NCBI GenBank assembly: GCA_947631875.1
Contig: CANRMV010000074.1
Span: 1 to 5,373 of the forward strand
Length of the DNA: 5,373 bases
Origin: an uncultured Clostridia bacterium
GTDB taxonomy: Bacteria > Bacillota > Clostridia > Christensenellales > UBA1242
Reading direction: 5' to 3'
The notes under the pieces were generated by a model, which saw nothing but the letters and a program-made list of their open reading frames with translations, did no database searches and had not been told where the DNA came from. Each line of letters begins with the position of its first letter. Within the stretch, counting starts at the first letter, position 1. Shown here piece after piece: positions 1 to 4,710 of the stretch. The position numbers and the translations under genes are program-made.

Positions 1-650
1 GATGCGGTTTCCATTTTTTCTTTCAAAATTTCTTCCACTTCGTCATCGTTGCCGCTCAAAAATTTCACAACCTTTTTTATCTCTTGCCCATATTGCTCTT
101 TTGTCACTCTTCCCGTGCAAGGTGCAAGGCAAAGCCCCATAGAATAATTCAAACATTCTCTTTTTGCTTTTCCGTCTATTTTTCCGCTGCATGTGCGAAT
201 TTTAAAGGCAAAACTTATGATTTTCAAAAGTTCTTTTGGGTCAATTCCTGCAATGTAAGGCCCAAAATATTTTGCCCCGTCATTTTTTTTCACTTTTCTA
301 ACAATTTCCAGGCGAGGAAAGTCATCTTTCATGTCAATTTTAATGTATGGAAAAGCCTTTCCGTCTTTGAGCAAAATGTTGTAAAAAGGTTGGTGCTTGT
401 GAATGAGATTGCTCTCTAACCCAAGCGCATCAAGTTCGCTTGTGGCAATGAAATAATCAAAGTTGTCAACATTGTCCACCATTGCTTGCACTTTGCTTGG
501 TTTTGGGCTGTTGCGGAAATATTGGCTAACGCGGTTTTTGAGGTTCTTTGCCTTGCCAATATAAATAATCTCGCCATTTTTATCACGCATGATATACACG
601 CCTGGTCGAGTGGTTAAATTTTTCAATTTTTCGCGAATTTTTTCGTTCAT
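1..650 (-). CDS. uvrC: UvrC, excinuclease ABC subunit C (N-terminal part, runs off left edge)
   Basis: UvrC makes the two incisions flanking a DNA lesion in UvrABC nucleotide excision repair. Only the first 216 residues are inside the window. They begin MNEKIREKLKNL and show the GIY-YIG nuclease domain: GVY at 17-19, YIG at 30-32, the following GKAKNLKNR with Arg40, and Glu79 in the ALGLESNLI segment, which fits the metal-binding glutamate. The segment YNILLKDGKAFPYIK follows. Four cysteines at 154, 166, 174 and 178 (motif CLNYSMGLCLAPC) fit the conserved set reported to bind an Fe-S cluster. The helix beginning FLSGNDDEVEEIL near 198 is the start of the UVR region that contacts UvrB. The RNase H-like nuclease and HhH domains lie beyond base 1. 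The start at 650 gives a family-typical N-terminus. An in-frame ATG at 668 is possible, but neither start has a Shine-Dalgarno site. The gene is divergent from the VirB6-like gene. Confidence 0.97.
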   Translation of the reverse strand, partial: MNEKIREKLKNLTTRPGVYIMRDKNGEIIYIGKAKNLKNRVSQYFRNSPKPSKVQAMVDNVDNFDYFIATSELDALGLESNLIHKHQPFYNILLKDGKAFPYIKIDMKDDFPRLEIVRKVKKNDGAKYFGPYIAGIDPKELLKIISFAFKIRTCSGKIDGKAKRECLNYSMGLCLAPCTGRVTKEQYGQEIKKVVKFLSGNDDEVEEILKEKMETA

Positions 651-656
651 GGCTAT

Positions 657-686
657 ATTATAGAACATTTTATCAAAGATTTTCCA
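657..686 (-). promoter_or_regulatory. Putative uvrC promoter, possibly giving a leaderless mRNA
   Basis: On the minus strand a perfect TATAAT lies at 662-657, 18 bp downstream of TGGAAA (686-681, a 4/6 match to TTGACA). Six bases separate the -10 box from the uvrC ATG at 650, so transcription would start at or within a base or two of the start codon. No Shine-Dalgarno sequence precedes the ATG. A chance TATAAT in AT-rich DNA is possible. Confidence 0.45.
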
Positions 687-704
687 CTTTTTTTACGAAA
701 ATTG

Positions 705-733
705 TTGCAAAATGTAAATTAATTTGGTAAAAT
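705..733 (+). promoter_or_regulatory. Promoter of the VirB6-like gene
   Basis: TTGCAA (705-710) and TAAAAT (728-733) are separated by exactly 17 bp, each close to the sigma-A consensus. The predicted start near 740 leaves a leader of about 20 bases carrying the ribosome binding site. The gene therefore seems to be expressed from its own housekeeping-type promoter, not as part of a larger operon. Confidence 0.7.
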
Positions 734-748
734 GAGAGAGAATAGTTT

Positions 749-755
749 AAGGAGG
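749..755 (+). promoter_or_regulatory. Ribosome binding site of the VirB6-like gene
   Basis: A full AAGGAGG ends 4 bases before the ATG at 760. It fixes that start in preference to the next in-frame ATG at 772, which would be 16 bases away. Confidence 0.85.
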
Positions 756-759
756 TTCT

Positions 760-3189
760 ATGCATATAGCAATGCAAGGTGGGATTTTTTCCTTCATAAC
801 AGACGCTATTAAGTGGCTGGTTGATCTTATTCTCTCGCCTATTAAAGAGATGTTCAAAGCTCTTTTTGATCTTATTCCAAAACTTATGTATCTGCTTTAT
901 GCCAGCCTCGCGTGCCTTTTGGATGTTTTACAACTGTTTTTCAGAAAACTTGTAGGACTTGACATTGTTTACATAACTGATCCAATCACGGGTGAAATTC
1001 ACAAAACAACAGGAGATTTGGTAACTCAATTCATCACAGGAATTTTGGGAATAAATGAATATGGCTTGCAATATTCAGTTTTGTCAACCGTTTTTTGGTC
1101 ATTTATTATTTTTGGTGTTATCATTTTGTTTGCATCAACTTTGGTTGCAATAGTAAAAAGCCACTACAACTATGATGAGAAAGCGGCAAAAGGTCCAATG
1201 CAATATGTATACACTGCCGGCAAAGCACTTGTTGGCATGGCAATAGTGCCACTCACAATCGTTCTTGGTTTGTATTTATCGCAAGCGGTGTTAATGGCTC
1301 TGGACACTTTCACCTCAACGTCTGATTCGGCAATTATCGCTTTATATGGGCAGGAAAATGTTTCGGAATATTTGTTTGAAACTTACACTGCTCGAAGTTT
1401 TGATGACAACCCAAATAGTGTGTTAAAAGGCGAAAAATCCTATATCTTTTATGATATTCTCGGCGAAGGGAGCGGAGTGTGGTATGGCAAATTGCAAAGT
1501 GATGCCTACAATGAATTTTACAGAGGTGATGTAATTAAACTAACCAACATTGCCGCAACAAATGCCACTTTTTCCGGTTCTTTGTTCAGGGCGGCGGCAT
1601 ATAATGCAAATCGTGCAAGAACATATAATTGGTATTCGCGGGGTGGTTACACAGGCGGTCCTGATGATGACGATTTTAAGCTGTTCCAAAACGCCAAAGG
1701 GAATGAACAACTTGCCGAAATGATTGACACCGCATTTGCATGTAATTTACACACGTCAAGAGGGCATCCAATAGATTTGACATATCATAGTGGTGAAGCT
1801 TGGGCATGGGTTTCCTACGATTTCTTCACTCAATTTTTGTCAATGGGGTCTGTTGCTTTTTCAAAGTTTAATGTCGGTTTAGTTTGGTATTATTATGACT
1901 TGTGGCAATTTAACTTTATTGAAGGTTTTGGAGCGGTTATTATTTGCTTCTCAGTGTTATTAAATGTGGTTATAGGTGTGATGTCGAGATTCTTTATGTG
2001 CATAATTTTGTTCCTTATCGCACCACCAATATATGGACTTATGCCGTTAGATAATGGACAAGCCGCCAAGAATTGGCGAGAAAACTTTATGAAGCAAGCA
2101 TTGATGGCGTATGGCGCAGTGATAGGAATGAATTTAGTTTTGCTGATATTGCCGTATGTAAATCAAATTAAATTCTTCAACATAGGAATTGCAGATGCTT
2201 TGGCAACCACTTTGTTTATAATTGTTGGATTAATCACAATAAAAGCGGTGATTGCCACAGTTTCCTCAATCATTGGTGCGGCGGACGCCAACAAAACAGG
2301 CGAAGATATGAAACAAGAGGTGGGCGGTGCCATAGGTGGCGCGCTCAAAATGACTGCCGGAGCGGCGAAATTTTCGGCAAAGGTTAGCCAATTCAATCCA
2401 GTGCAACGTTTGGCGAACAAGGGTATGAAAACAGCGGCAATGGGCTGGAAGGACAAAAGTGGAAACACACACAGTGGAATTTTCCGAAAGAGTGATGGCA
2501 AGGGCGGTTTTGAAGATAGAGCCGTGATTGGCGGATTAAAGAAAGCGGGAGGCGCTGTTAAAGACGCATGGAATGATCCAAATAGTAAACTGTCAAAAGC
2601 ACGAGATTTCGTTTATGGTCCAGGCATTAGAGAAAAGCAAGGGTTGAAGCATGCAAAACAATATGGTGTCGCCAATGACTTAATGAAACAGTATGCGGGC
2701 AAAAGAGGAACTTCGTTTGACCGCGAAGACGCTATTAACAAGGCAATGGCTGGCGGATATAGCCGAAGACAAGCCACACAACTTGCAGATTCTATTCAAA
2801 AGGTCGCTACTAGCGCAGGAAGTGGAAAAATGAAAATTGGCGACATGAGAACAGAGTATGGTGCAGTAAATGCAAGTTTCAAAAACGGCACCGCTGCTGG
2901 CTGGAATAAAGATGCTACGCGTGAAAAATTTATTGATAAAACTCAACGCAGTGTTGACAACCGCAAAAACAGTGCATTCAATAAAGCCACAGGCACTTGG
3001 CAAGATGCAAATCCATTTAAGTGGATTAACGACAATATGATTGGTGCCGATAAAGGTGCAGCAGCCGTGCGAGATGCAGTTAAAAAACCTACCGATCAGC
3101 AAAAACGTACAGCAGAAGCGACAGAAGAGAACCTTAAACTCACCAAGAAAATGCTTGATAAACTTGACGAGATTGCTAAAAAGAAATAG
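760..3189 (+). CDS. VirB6/TrbL-like polytopic membrane protein of a type IV secretion/conjugation type
   Basis: This 809-residue protein is most like the VirB6-type channel subunit of Gram-positive conjugative elements (Tn916 Orf15 / ICEBs1 ConG type). That is a judgement from layout and motifs, not from a search. Residues 8-35 form an amphipathic helix. Hydrophobic segments lie near 36-62, 105-132, 153-180, 389-409, 411-428, 444-466 and 474-503. A loop of about 205 residues (181-388), rich in Tyr, Trp and Asp, would be outside the membrane. The segment LIAPPIYGLMPLDNGQAAKNW (about 419-439) resembles the AP...PLD(D/N)G..K.W motif of the family. From about 505 a 300-residue basic, Ala/Gly/Lys-rich tail should be cytoplasmic, ending in a short amphipathic helix (about 781-809). 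That tail recurs in the 73-residue protein at 3532-3753. No VirB4, VirD4, relaxase or integrase gene is in the window, so its partners must lie elsewhere. It has its own promoter and terminator. Confidence 0.75.
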   Translation: MHIAMQGGIFSFITDAIKWLVDLILSPIKEMFKALFDLIPKLMYLLYASLACLLDVLQLFFRKLVGLDIVYITDPITGEIHKTTGDLVTQFITGILGINEYGLQYSVLSTVFWSFIIFGVIILFASTLVAIVKSHYNYDEKAAKGPMQYVYTAGKALVGMAIVPLTIVLGLYLSQAVLMALDTFTSTSDSAIIALYGQENVSEYLFETYTARSFDDNPNSVLKGEKSYIFYDILGEGSGVWYGKLQSDAYNEFYRGDVIKLTNIAATNATFSGSLFRAAAYNANRARTYNWYSRGGYTGGPDDDDFKLFQNAKGNEQLAEMIDTAFACNLHTSRGHPIDLTYHSGEAWAWVSYDFFTQFLSMGSVAFSKFNVGLVWYYYDLWQFNFIEGFGAVIICFSVLLNVVIGVMSRFFMCIILFLIAPPIYGLMPLDNGQAAKNWRENFMKQALMAYGAVIGMNLVLLILPYVNQIKFFNIGIADALATTLFIIVGLITIKAVIATVSSIIGAADANKTGEDMKQEVGGAIGGALKMTAGAAKFSAKVSQFNPVQRLANKGMKTAAMGWKDKSGNTHSGIFRKSDGKGGFEDRAVIGGLKKAGGAVKDAWNDPNSKLSKARDFVYGPGIREKQGLKHAKQYGVANDLMKQYAGKRGTSFDREDAINKAMAGGYSRRQATQLADSIQKVATSAGSGKMKIGDMRTEYGAVNASFKNGTAAGWNKDATREKFIDKTQRSVDNRKNSAFNKATGTWQDANPFKWINDNMIGADKGAAAVRDAVKKPTDQQKRTAEATEENLKLTKKMLDKLDEIAKKK

Positions 3190-3218
3190 AAAAAAGACCG
3201 AATTTTCGGTCTTTTTTT
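3190..3218. terminator. Bidirectional intrinsic terminator
   Basis: GACCG (3196-3200) pairs with CGGTC (3207-3211), extended by flanking A-T pairs, with a short AATTTT loop. The stem is followed by seven T on the plus strand and is preceded by an A run, which gives a T run on the minus strand. It begins one base after the stop codon of the VirB6-like gene and could also stop transcripts from the convergent small gene. Confidence 0.9.
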
Positions 3219-3236
3219 GTTGCTATTTTGTTTTCT

Positions 3237-3537
3237 TTTGGATGTTTCGCTTCGCTCAACATGACCAGCGGCTATATTGTCATCCCAGTAAACCCTATGC
3301 TGTCATCCTGAACGCAGATCTCATCCACTTTAAACGTTATTCTTTGGATTCTTCGCTTCGCTCAACATGACAGCGGCAATATTGTCATCCCAATAAACCC
3401 TATGCTGGCATCCTGAACGCAGCGTAGCGGAGCCGAAGGATCTCAACCACTTTAAACGTTATTCTTTGGATGTTTCGCTTCGCTCAGAATGACAATGGTG
3501 CACTCTTGTTGTCATTTTGCAGTGAAGGATCTCAACC
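3237..3537. repeat. Imperfect tandem array of composite inverted repeats (three copies, last one partial)
   Basis: Copies begin at GGAT in 3240, 3346 and 3468, giving spacings of 106 and 122 bp. Each starts with a 26-base half-element of the form GGAT..TTCGCTTCGCTCA and a following ATGAC. After a spacer containing CCCTATGCTG, copies 1 and 2 carry an opposing half-element, GTCATCCTGAACGCAG...ATCTC, which is roughly its reverse complement. They then share a linker beginning CCACTTTAAACG. Copy 1 lacks 17 bases (CGTAGCGGAGCCGAAGG) present in copy 2, which together with one extra base explains the 16-bp difference in period. Copy 3 has the first half-element and ends in GAAGGATCTCAACC. I see no gene in the array. 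It resembles dispersed intergenic palindromic repeats of REP type found in many bacterial genomes. Confidence 0.9.
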
Positions 3538-3753
3538 TTTTGCCATTTCATCAAGTTTTTTCACTATTTGCGCCAAGTTTTTGTTTGTCTCTTCCATTGC
3601 ATCGGCAGTTTTTTTCTGATAATATTTTTCATCTTTAACCAAACCTAAGGCTTTTAAGAAAGCATTAACGCCGCCGTCTTTTGCAAGCGGTGACAAAAAT
3701 TCTTTTAAATTATCCAAAAGTTTGCATGGCTTTTTACTTTTTACTTTTGCCAT
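3532..3753 (-). CDS. Small protein of unknown function sharing its C-terminal tail with the VirB6-like protein
   Basis: I do not recognise this 73-residue protein, but it looks real: AAGGAGG lies 5 bases upstream of the ATG, and a good promoter precedes it. It has no signal peptide or membrane segment. Residues 1-9 are basic (MAKVKSKKP). Residues 11-40 are predicted amphipathic helix around LKEFLSPLAK and AFLKALGLV. Residues 46-73 (QKKTADAMEETNKNLAQIVK and on to the end) form a charged helix with Leu60, Ile63, Leu67 and Met70 at roughly heptad spacing. These last 28 residues align without gaps to residues 781-808 of the VirB6-like protein encoded convergently, with 14 identities and 5 conservative changes. 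I infer that both proteins bind each other or one shared partner. The stop codon and the last residue (Gly73) lie inside the third copy of the adjacent repeat array, so the original 3' end may have been altered. Confidence 0.8.
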   Translation of the reverse strand: MAKVKSKKPCKLLDNLKEFLSPLAKDGGVNAFLKALGLVKDEKYYQKKTADAMEETNKNLAQIVKKLDEMAKG

Positions 3754-3758
3754 TTCTG

Positions 3759-3765
3759 CCTCCTT
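3759..3765 (-). promoter_or_regulatory. Ribosome binding site of the small convergent gene
   Basis: CCTCCTT on the plus strand reads AAGGAGG on the minus strand, five bases before the ATG at 3753. A full consensus site at ideal spacing is the best evidence that this short ORF is translated. Confidence 0.88.
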
Positions 3766-3773
3766 ATAAAAAT

Positions 3774-3802
3774 ATTATAGCATATTTAAGAACAAAAATC
3801 AA
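3774..3802 (-). promoter_or_regulatory. Promoter of the small convergent gene
   Basis: On the minus strand, TTGATT (3802-3797) and a perfect TATAAT (3779-3774) are separated by 17 bp. Transcription would start near 3767, just upstream of or at the ribosome binding site, leaving a very short leader. Confidence 0.65.
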
Positions 3803-3863
3803 TAGCAAAAGTTATTTCCAGGTTTTAAAATTGTGTGATTTTTGAAAAATCTTTGGAAGTTGG

Positions 3864-3892
3864 TTGACATTTAATTTTATATATGCTAAAAT
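3864..3892 (+). promoter_or_regulatory. Strong tRNA promoter
   Basis: A perfect TTGACA (3864-3869) and TAAAAT (3887-3892) are 17 bp apart, and TGC directly before the -10 makes it an extended -10 promoter. The predicted start near 3899 is about 7 bases before the mature tRNA end. A 15-base perfect palindrome (3837-3851, GATTTTTGAAAAATC) lies just upstream of the -35 box. It may be an A/T-rich upstream element or chance. Confidence 0.85.
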
Positions 3893-3905
3893 ACAACTAC
3901 TTTTT

Positions 3906-3982
3906 GGTGATGTAGCTCAGCTGGTTAGAGCGTATGGTTCATACCCATAAGGTCGGTGGTTCGAGCCCACCTATCACCACCA
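3906..3982 (+). tRNA. tRNA-Met (CAT), elongator, CCA encoded
   Basis: The 77-base gene folds as a complete cloverleaf. The acceptor GGTGATG pairs with TATCACC (one G-U pair), followed by discriminator A and encoded CCA at 3980-3982. The D stem is GCTC/GAGC. The anticodon stem TATGG/CCATA holds loop TTCATAC, with anticodon CAT at 3940-3942. The T stem GGTGG/CCACC encloses TTCGAGC. The initiator is excluded because positions 1 and 72 form a G-C pair and the anticodon stem lacks the three G-C pairs typical of initiators. The D to anticodon region (GAGCGTA.GGTTCATACCC) matches what I recall of the Bacillus elongator tRNA-Met. A tRNA-Ile with lysidine-modified CAT is less likely but cannot be fully excluded by eye. 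Confidence 0.96.
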
Positions 3983-4024
3983 GCAAAAAAATTGCGCTTA
4001 GGGCTAGTTTTCGCCTTTGGCGAA

Positions 4025-4050
4025 AAGCGTCGCTTGACGCTTATTTTTTT
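4025..4050 (+). terminator. Intrinsic terminator of the tRNA gene
   Basis: AAGCGTC (4025-4031) pairs with GACGCTT (4036-4042) around a GCTT loop, followed by A and seven T (4044-4050). A second hairpin directly upstream, TTTTCGCC/GGCGAAAA (4008-4015 with 4019-4026, loop TTT), overlaps it by two bases and could compete with it. The tract AGCAAAAAAAT after the tRNA (3982-3992) is also perfectly complementary to ATTTTTTTGCT (4043-4053). Confidence 0.75.
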
Positions 4051-4054
4051 GCTC

Positions 4055-4201
4055 ATTGCCCCGAATGTAAATCGCGCTCCGCTGGCGATTTAGGGCAATC
4101 GTCTTTTCGCAGGTTGTCCTTCGCGGGCGAGAAACACCGAACTTATATGAAGCGGAGCAGAATATAAACACTCAGGTTCGACAGCCTAAGGCTGTTTTTT
4201 T
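4055..4201 (+). other. Hairpin-rich intergenic stretch ending in a second terminator; possible small RNA
   Basis: No convincing protein gene is present between the tRNA and the yqeY-like gene. A bulged hairpin pairs ATTGCCC (4055-4061) with GGGCAAT (4093-4099) and TAAATCGC (4068-4075) with GCGATTTA (4085-4092), leaving the loop GCTCCGCTG. A weaker hairpin pairs TTATAT (4143-4148) with ATATAA (4162-4167), and its loop contains AGCGGAGC. That octamer is fully complementary to GCTCCGCT in the first loop, so a kissing interaction is possible. The stretch ends at a clear terminator. I see no promoter of its own, so it would be read only by read-through from the tRNA. It may equally be a decayed palindromic repeat. 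It matches no RNA family that I know. Confidence 0.4.
4181..4201 (+). terminator. Intrinsic terminator before the yqeY-like gene
   Basis: ACAGCC (4181-4186) pairs with GGCTGT (4190-4195) around TAA, followed by an uninterrupted T run. It isolates the yqeY-like operon from the tRNA transcript. Confidence 0.85.
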
Positions 4202-4236
4202 ATTTAATATTATTCCTATTAAAAACGTCTTTTTGC

Positions 4237-4266
4237 TTGATTTCTTTTTGTTTTTTGCATTATAAT
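4237..4266 (+). promoter_or_regulatory. Promoter of the yqeY-like / phosphoesterase operon
   Basis: TTGATT (4237-4242) and a perfect TATAAT (4261-4266) are separated by 18 bp in a very T-rich stretch. The predicted start near 4273 is at the ribosome binding site AAGGAG (4274-4279), which is 5 bases before the ATG, so the leader would be about a dozen bases. The same TTGATT/TATAAT pair occurs before the small gene at 3753. Confidence 0.7.
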
Positions 4267-4284
4267 TAAACATAAGGAGTTTTT

Positions 4285-4710
4285 ATGATTGAAGATAACA
4301 TTAAAAAGGCCAACATTGAGGCTATGAAAAACAAAGACACTGTTGCGCGTGCGTTTTACAGTGTGCTTATGAACAAAATTATGCTCGAAAAAATTGCCAG
4401 ACGTGAAAGTGGAAAAGAACTCACCGATGCAGACGTTTCAAACATCATCCAAAAACTAATTAAAGAACTTTCCGAAGAGAAAGAGAACTATGCAAAGGTT
4501 GGCAACACAGAACAAGTGCAAAATGTTTCCAGACAAATTGAAATTGCAAGTGCATATTTGCCCAAAATGCTTTCAAGAGAGGAAATAAAGGCAATTATTC
4601 TTTCGCTTGCCGACAAATCTGTTCCAAATGTTATGAAGCACTTTAAAGCAAATTACAATGGGCAGGTTGACATGAGGCTTGTTCAAGAAGTTTTAAAAGG
4701 TGTTCAATGA
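4285..4710 (+). CDS. yqeY: GatB/YqeY domain protein
   Basis: The 141-residue product has the usual length and organisation of the YqeY family: helical N-terminus (NIKKANIEAMKNKD), GKELTD at 43-48, the lysine/glutamate-rich helix IIQKLIKELSEEKENYAKVG (54-73), QIEIASAYLPKMLS around 84-97, and a C-terminal helical part ending VDMRLVQEVLKG. The C-terminal half resembles the tRNA-binding tail domain of GatB, the B subunit of the tRNA-dependent amidotransferase. No reaction has been firmly assigned to stand-alone YqeY proteins, so a tRNA-related role is inference from the family. The arginine-rich segment at 36-41 (KIARRE) is basic. AAGGAG five bases upstream supports this start. The stop overlaps the start of the next gene (ATGA), so translation is probably coupled. 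The tRNA gene upstream is separated by two terminators and is probably not co-transcribed. Confidence 0.92.
   Translation: MIEDNIKKANIEAMKNKDTVARAFYSVLMNKIMLEKIARRESGKELTDADVSNIIQKLIKELSEEKENYAKVGNTEQVQNVSRQIEIASAYLPKMLSREEIKAIILSLADKSVPNVMKHFKANYNGQVDMRLVQEVLKGVQ

Noticed and set aside
84..419. Open frame on the plus strand opposite uvrC
   Set aside because: It is antisense to a well-conserved UvrC reading frame, has no ribosome binding site and gives a low-complexity product.
792..867. Similarity between the N-terminus of the VirB6-like protein (LSPIK, MFKAL) and the small protein (LSPLAK, FLKAL)
   Set aside because: If real, the small protein would be a minimal version keeping both ends of the large one, but the match needs a gap and rests on a few common residues, so I do not claim it.
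2163..3102. Three open frames on the minus strand within the VirB6-like gene
   Set aside because: They are shadows of the real frame, with no promoter or ribosome binding site and no recognisable domain.
3041..3370. Plus-strand open frame across the end of the VirB6-like gene into the repeats
   Set aside because: It overlaps the real gene in another frame, crosses the terminator, and its second half is translated repeat sequence.
3237..3537. CRISPR array
   Set aside because: Spacing is irregular, the intervening sequences are themselves repeated, there are too few units and no cas gene is nearby.
3837..3851. Perfect A/T palindrome GATTTTTGAAAAATC as an operator
   Set aside because: Short A/T palindromes are expected by chance in such AT-rich DNA, and no regulator is nearby.
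3906..3982. tRNA as the attachment site of an integrated element containing the VirB6-like gene
   Set aside because: I found no second copy of the tRNA 3' end elsewhere in the window and no integrase. GGTTCGA at 4175-4181 is too short to count.
3934..4167. Plus-strand open frame of 77 residues
   Set aside because: It starts inside the tRNA and crosses its terminator, and has no ribosome binding site.
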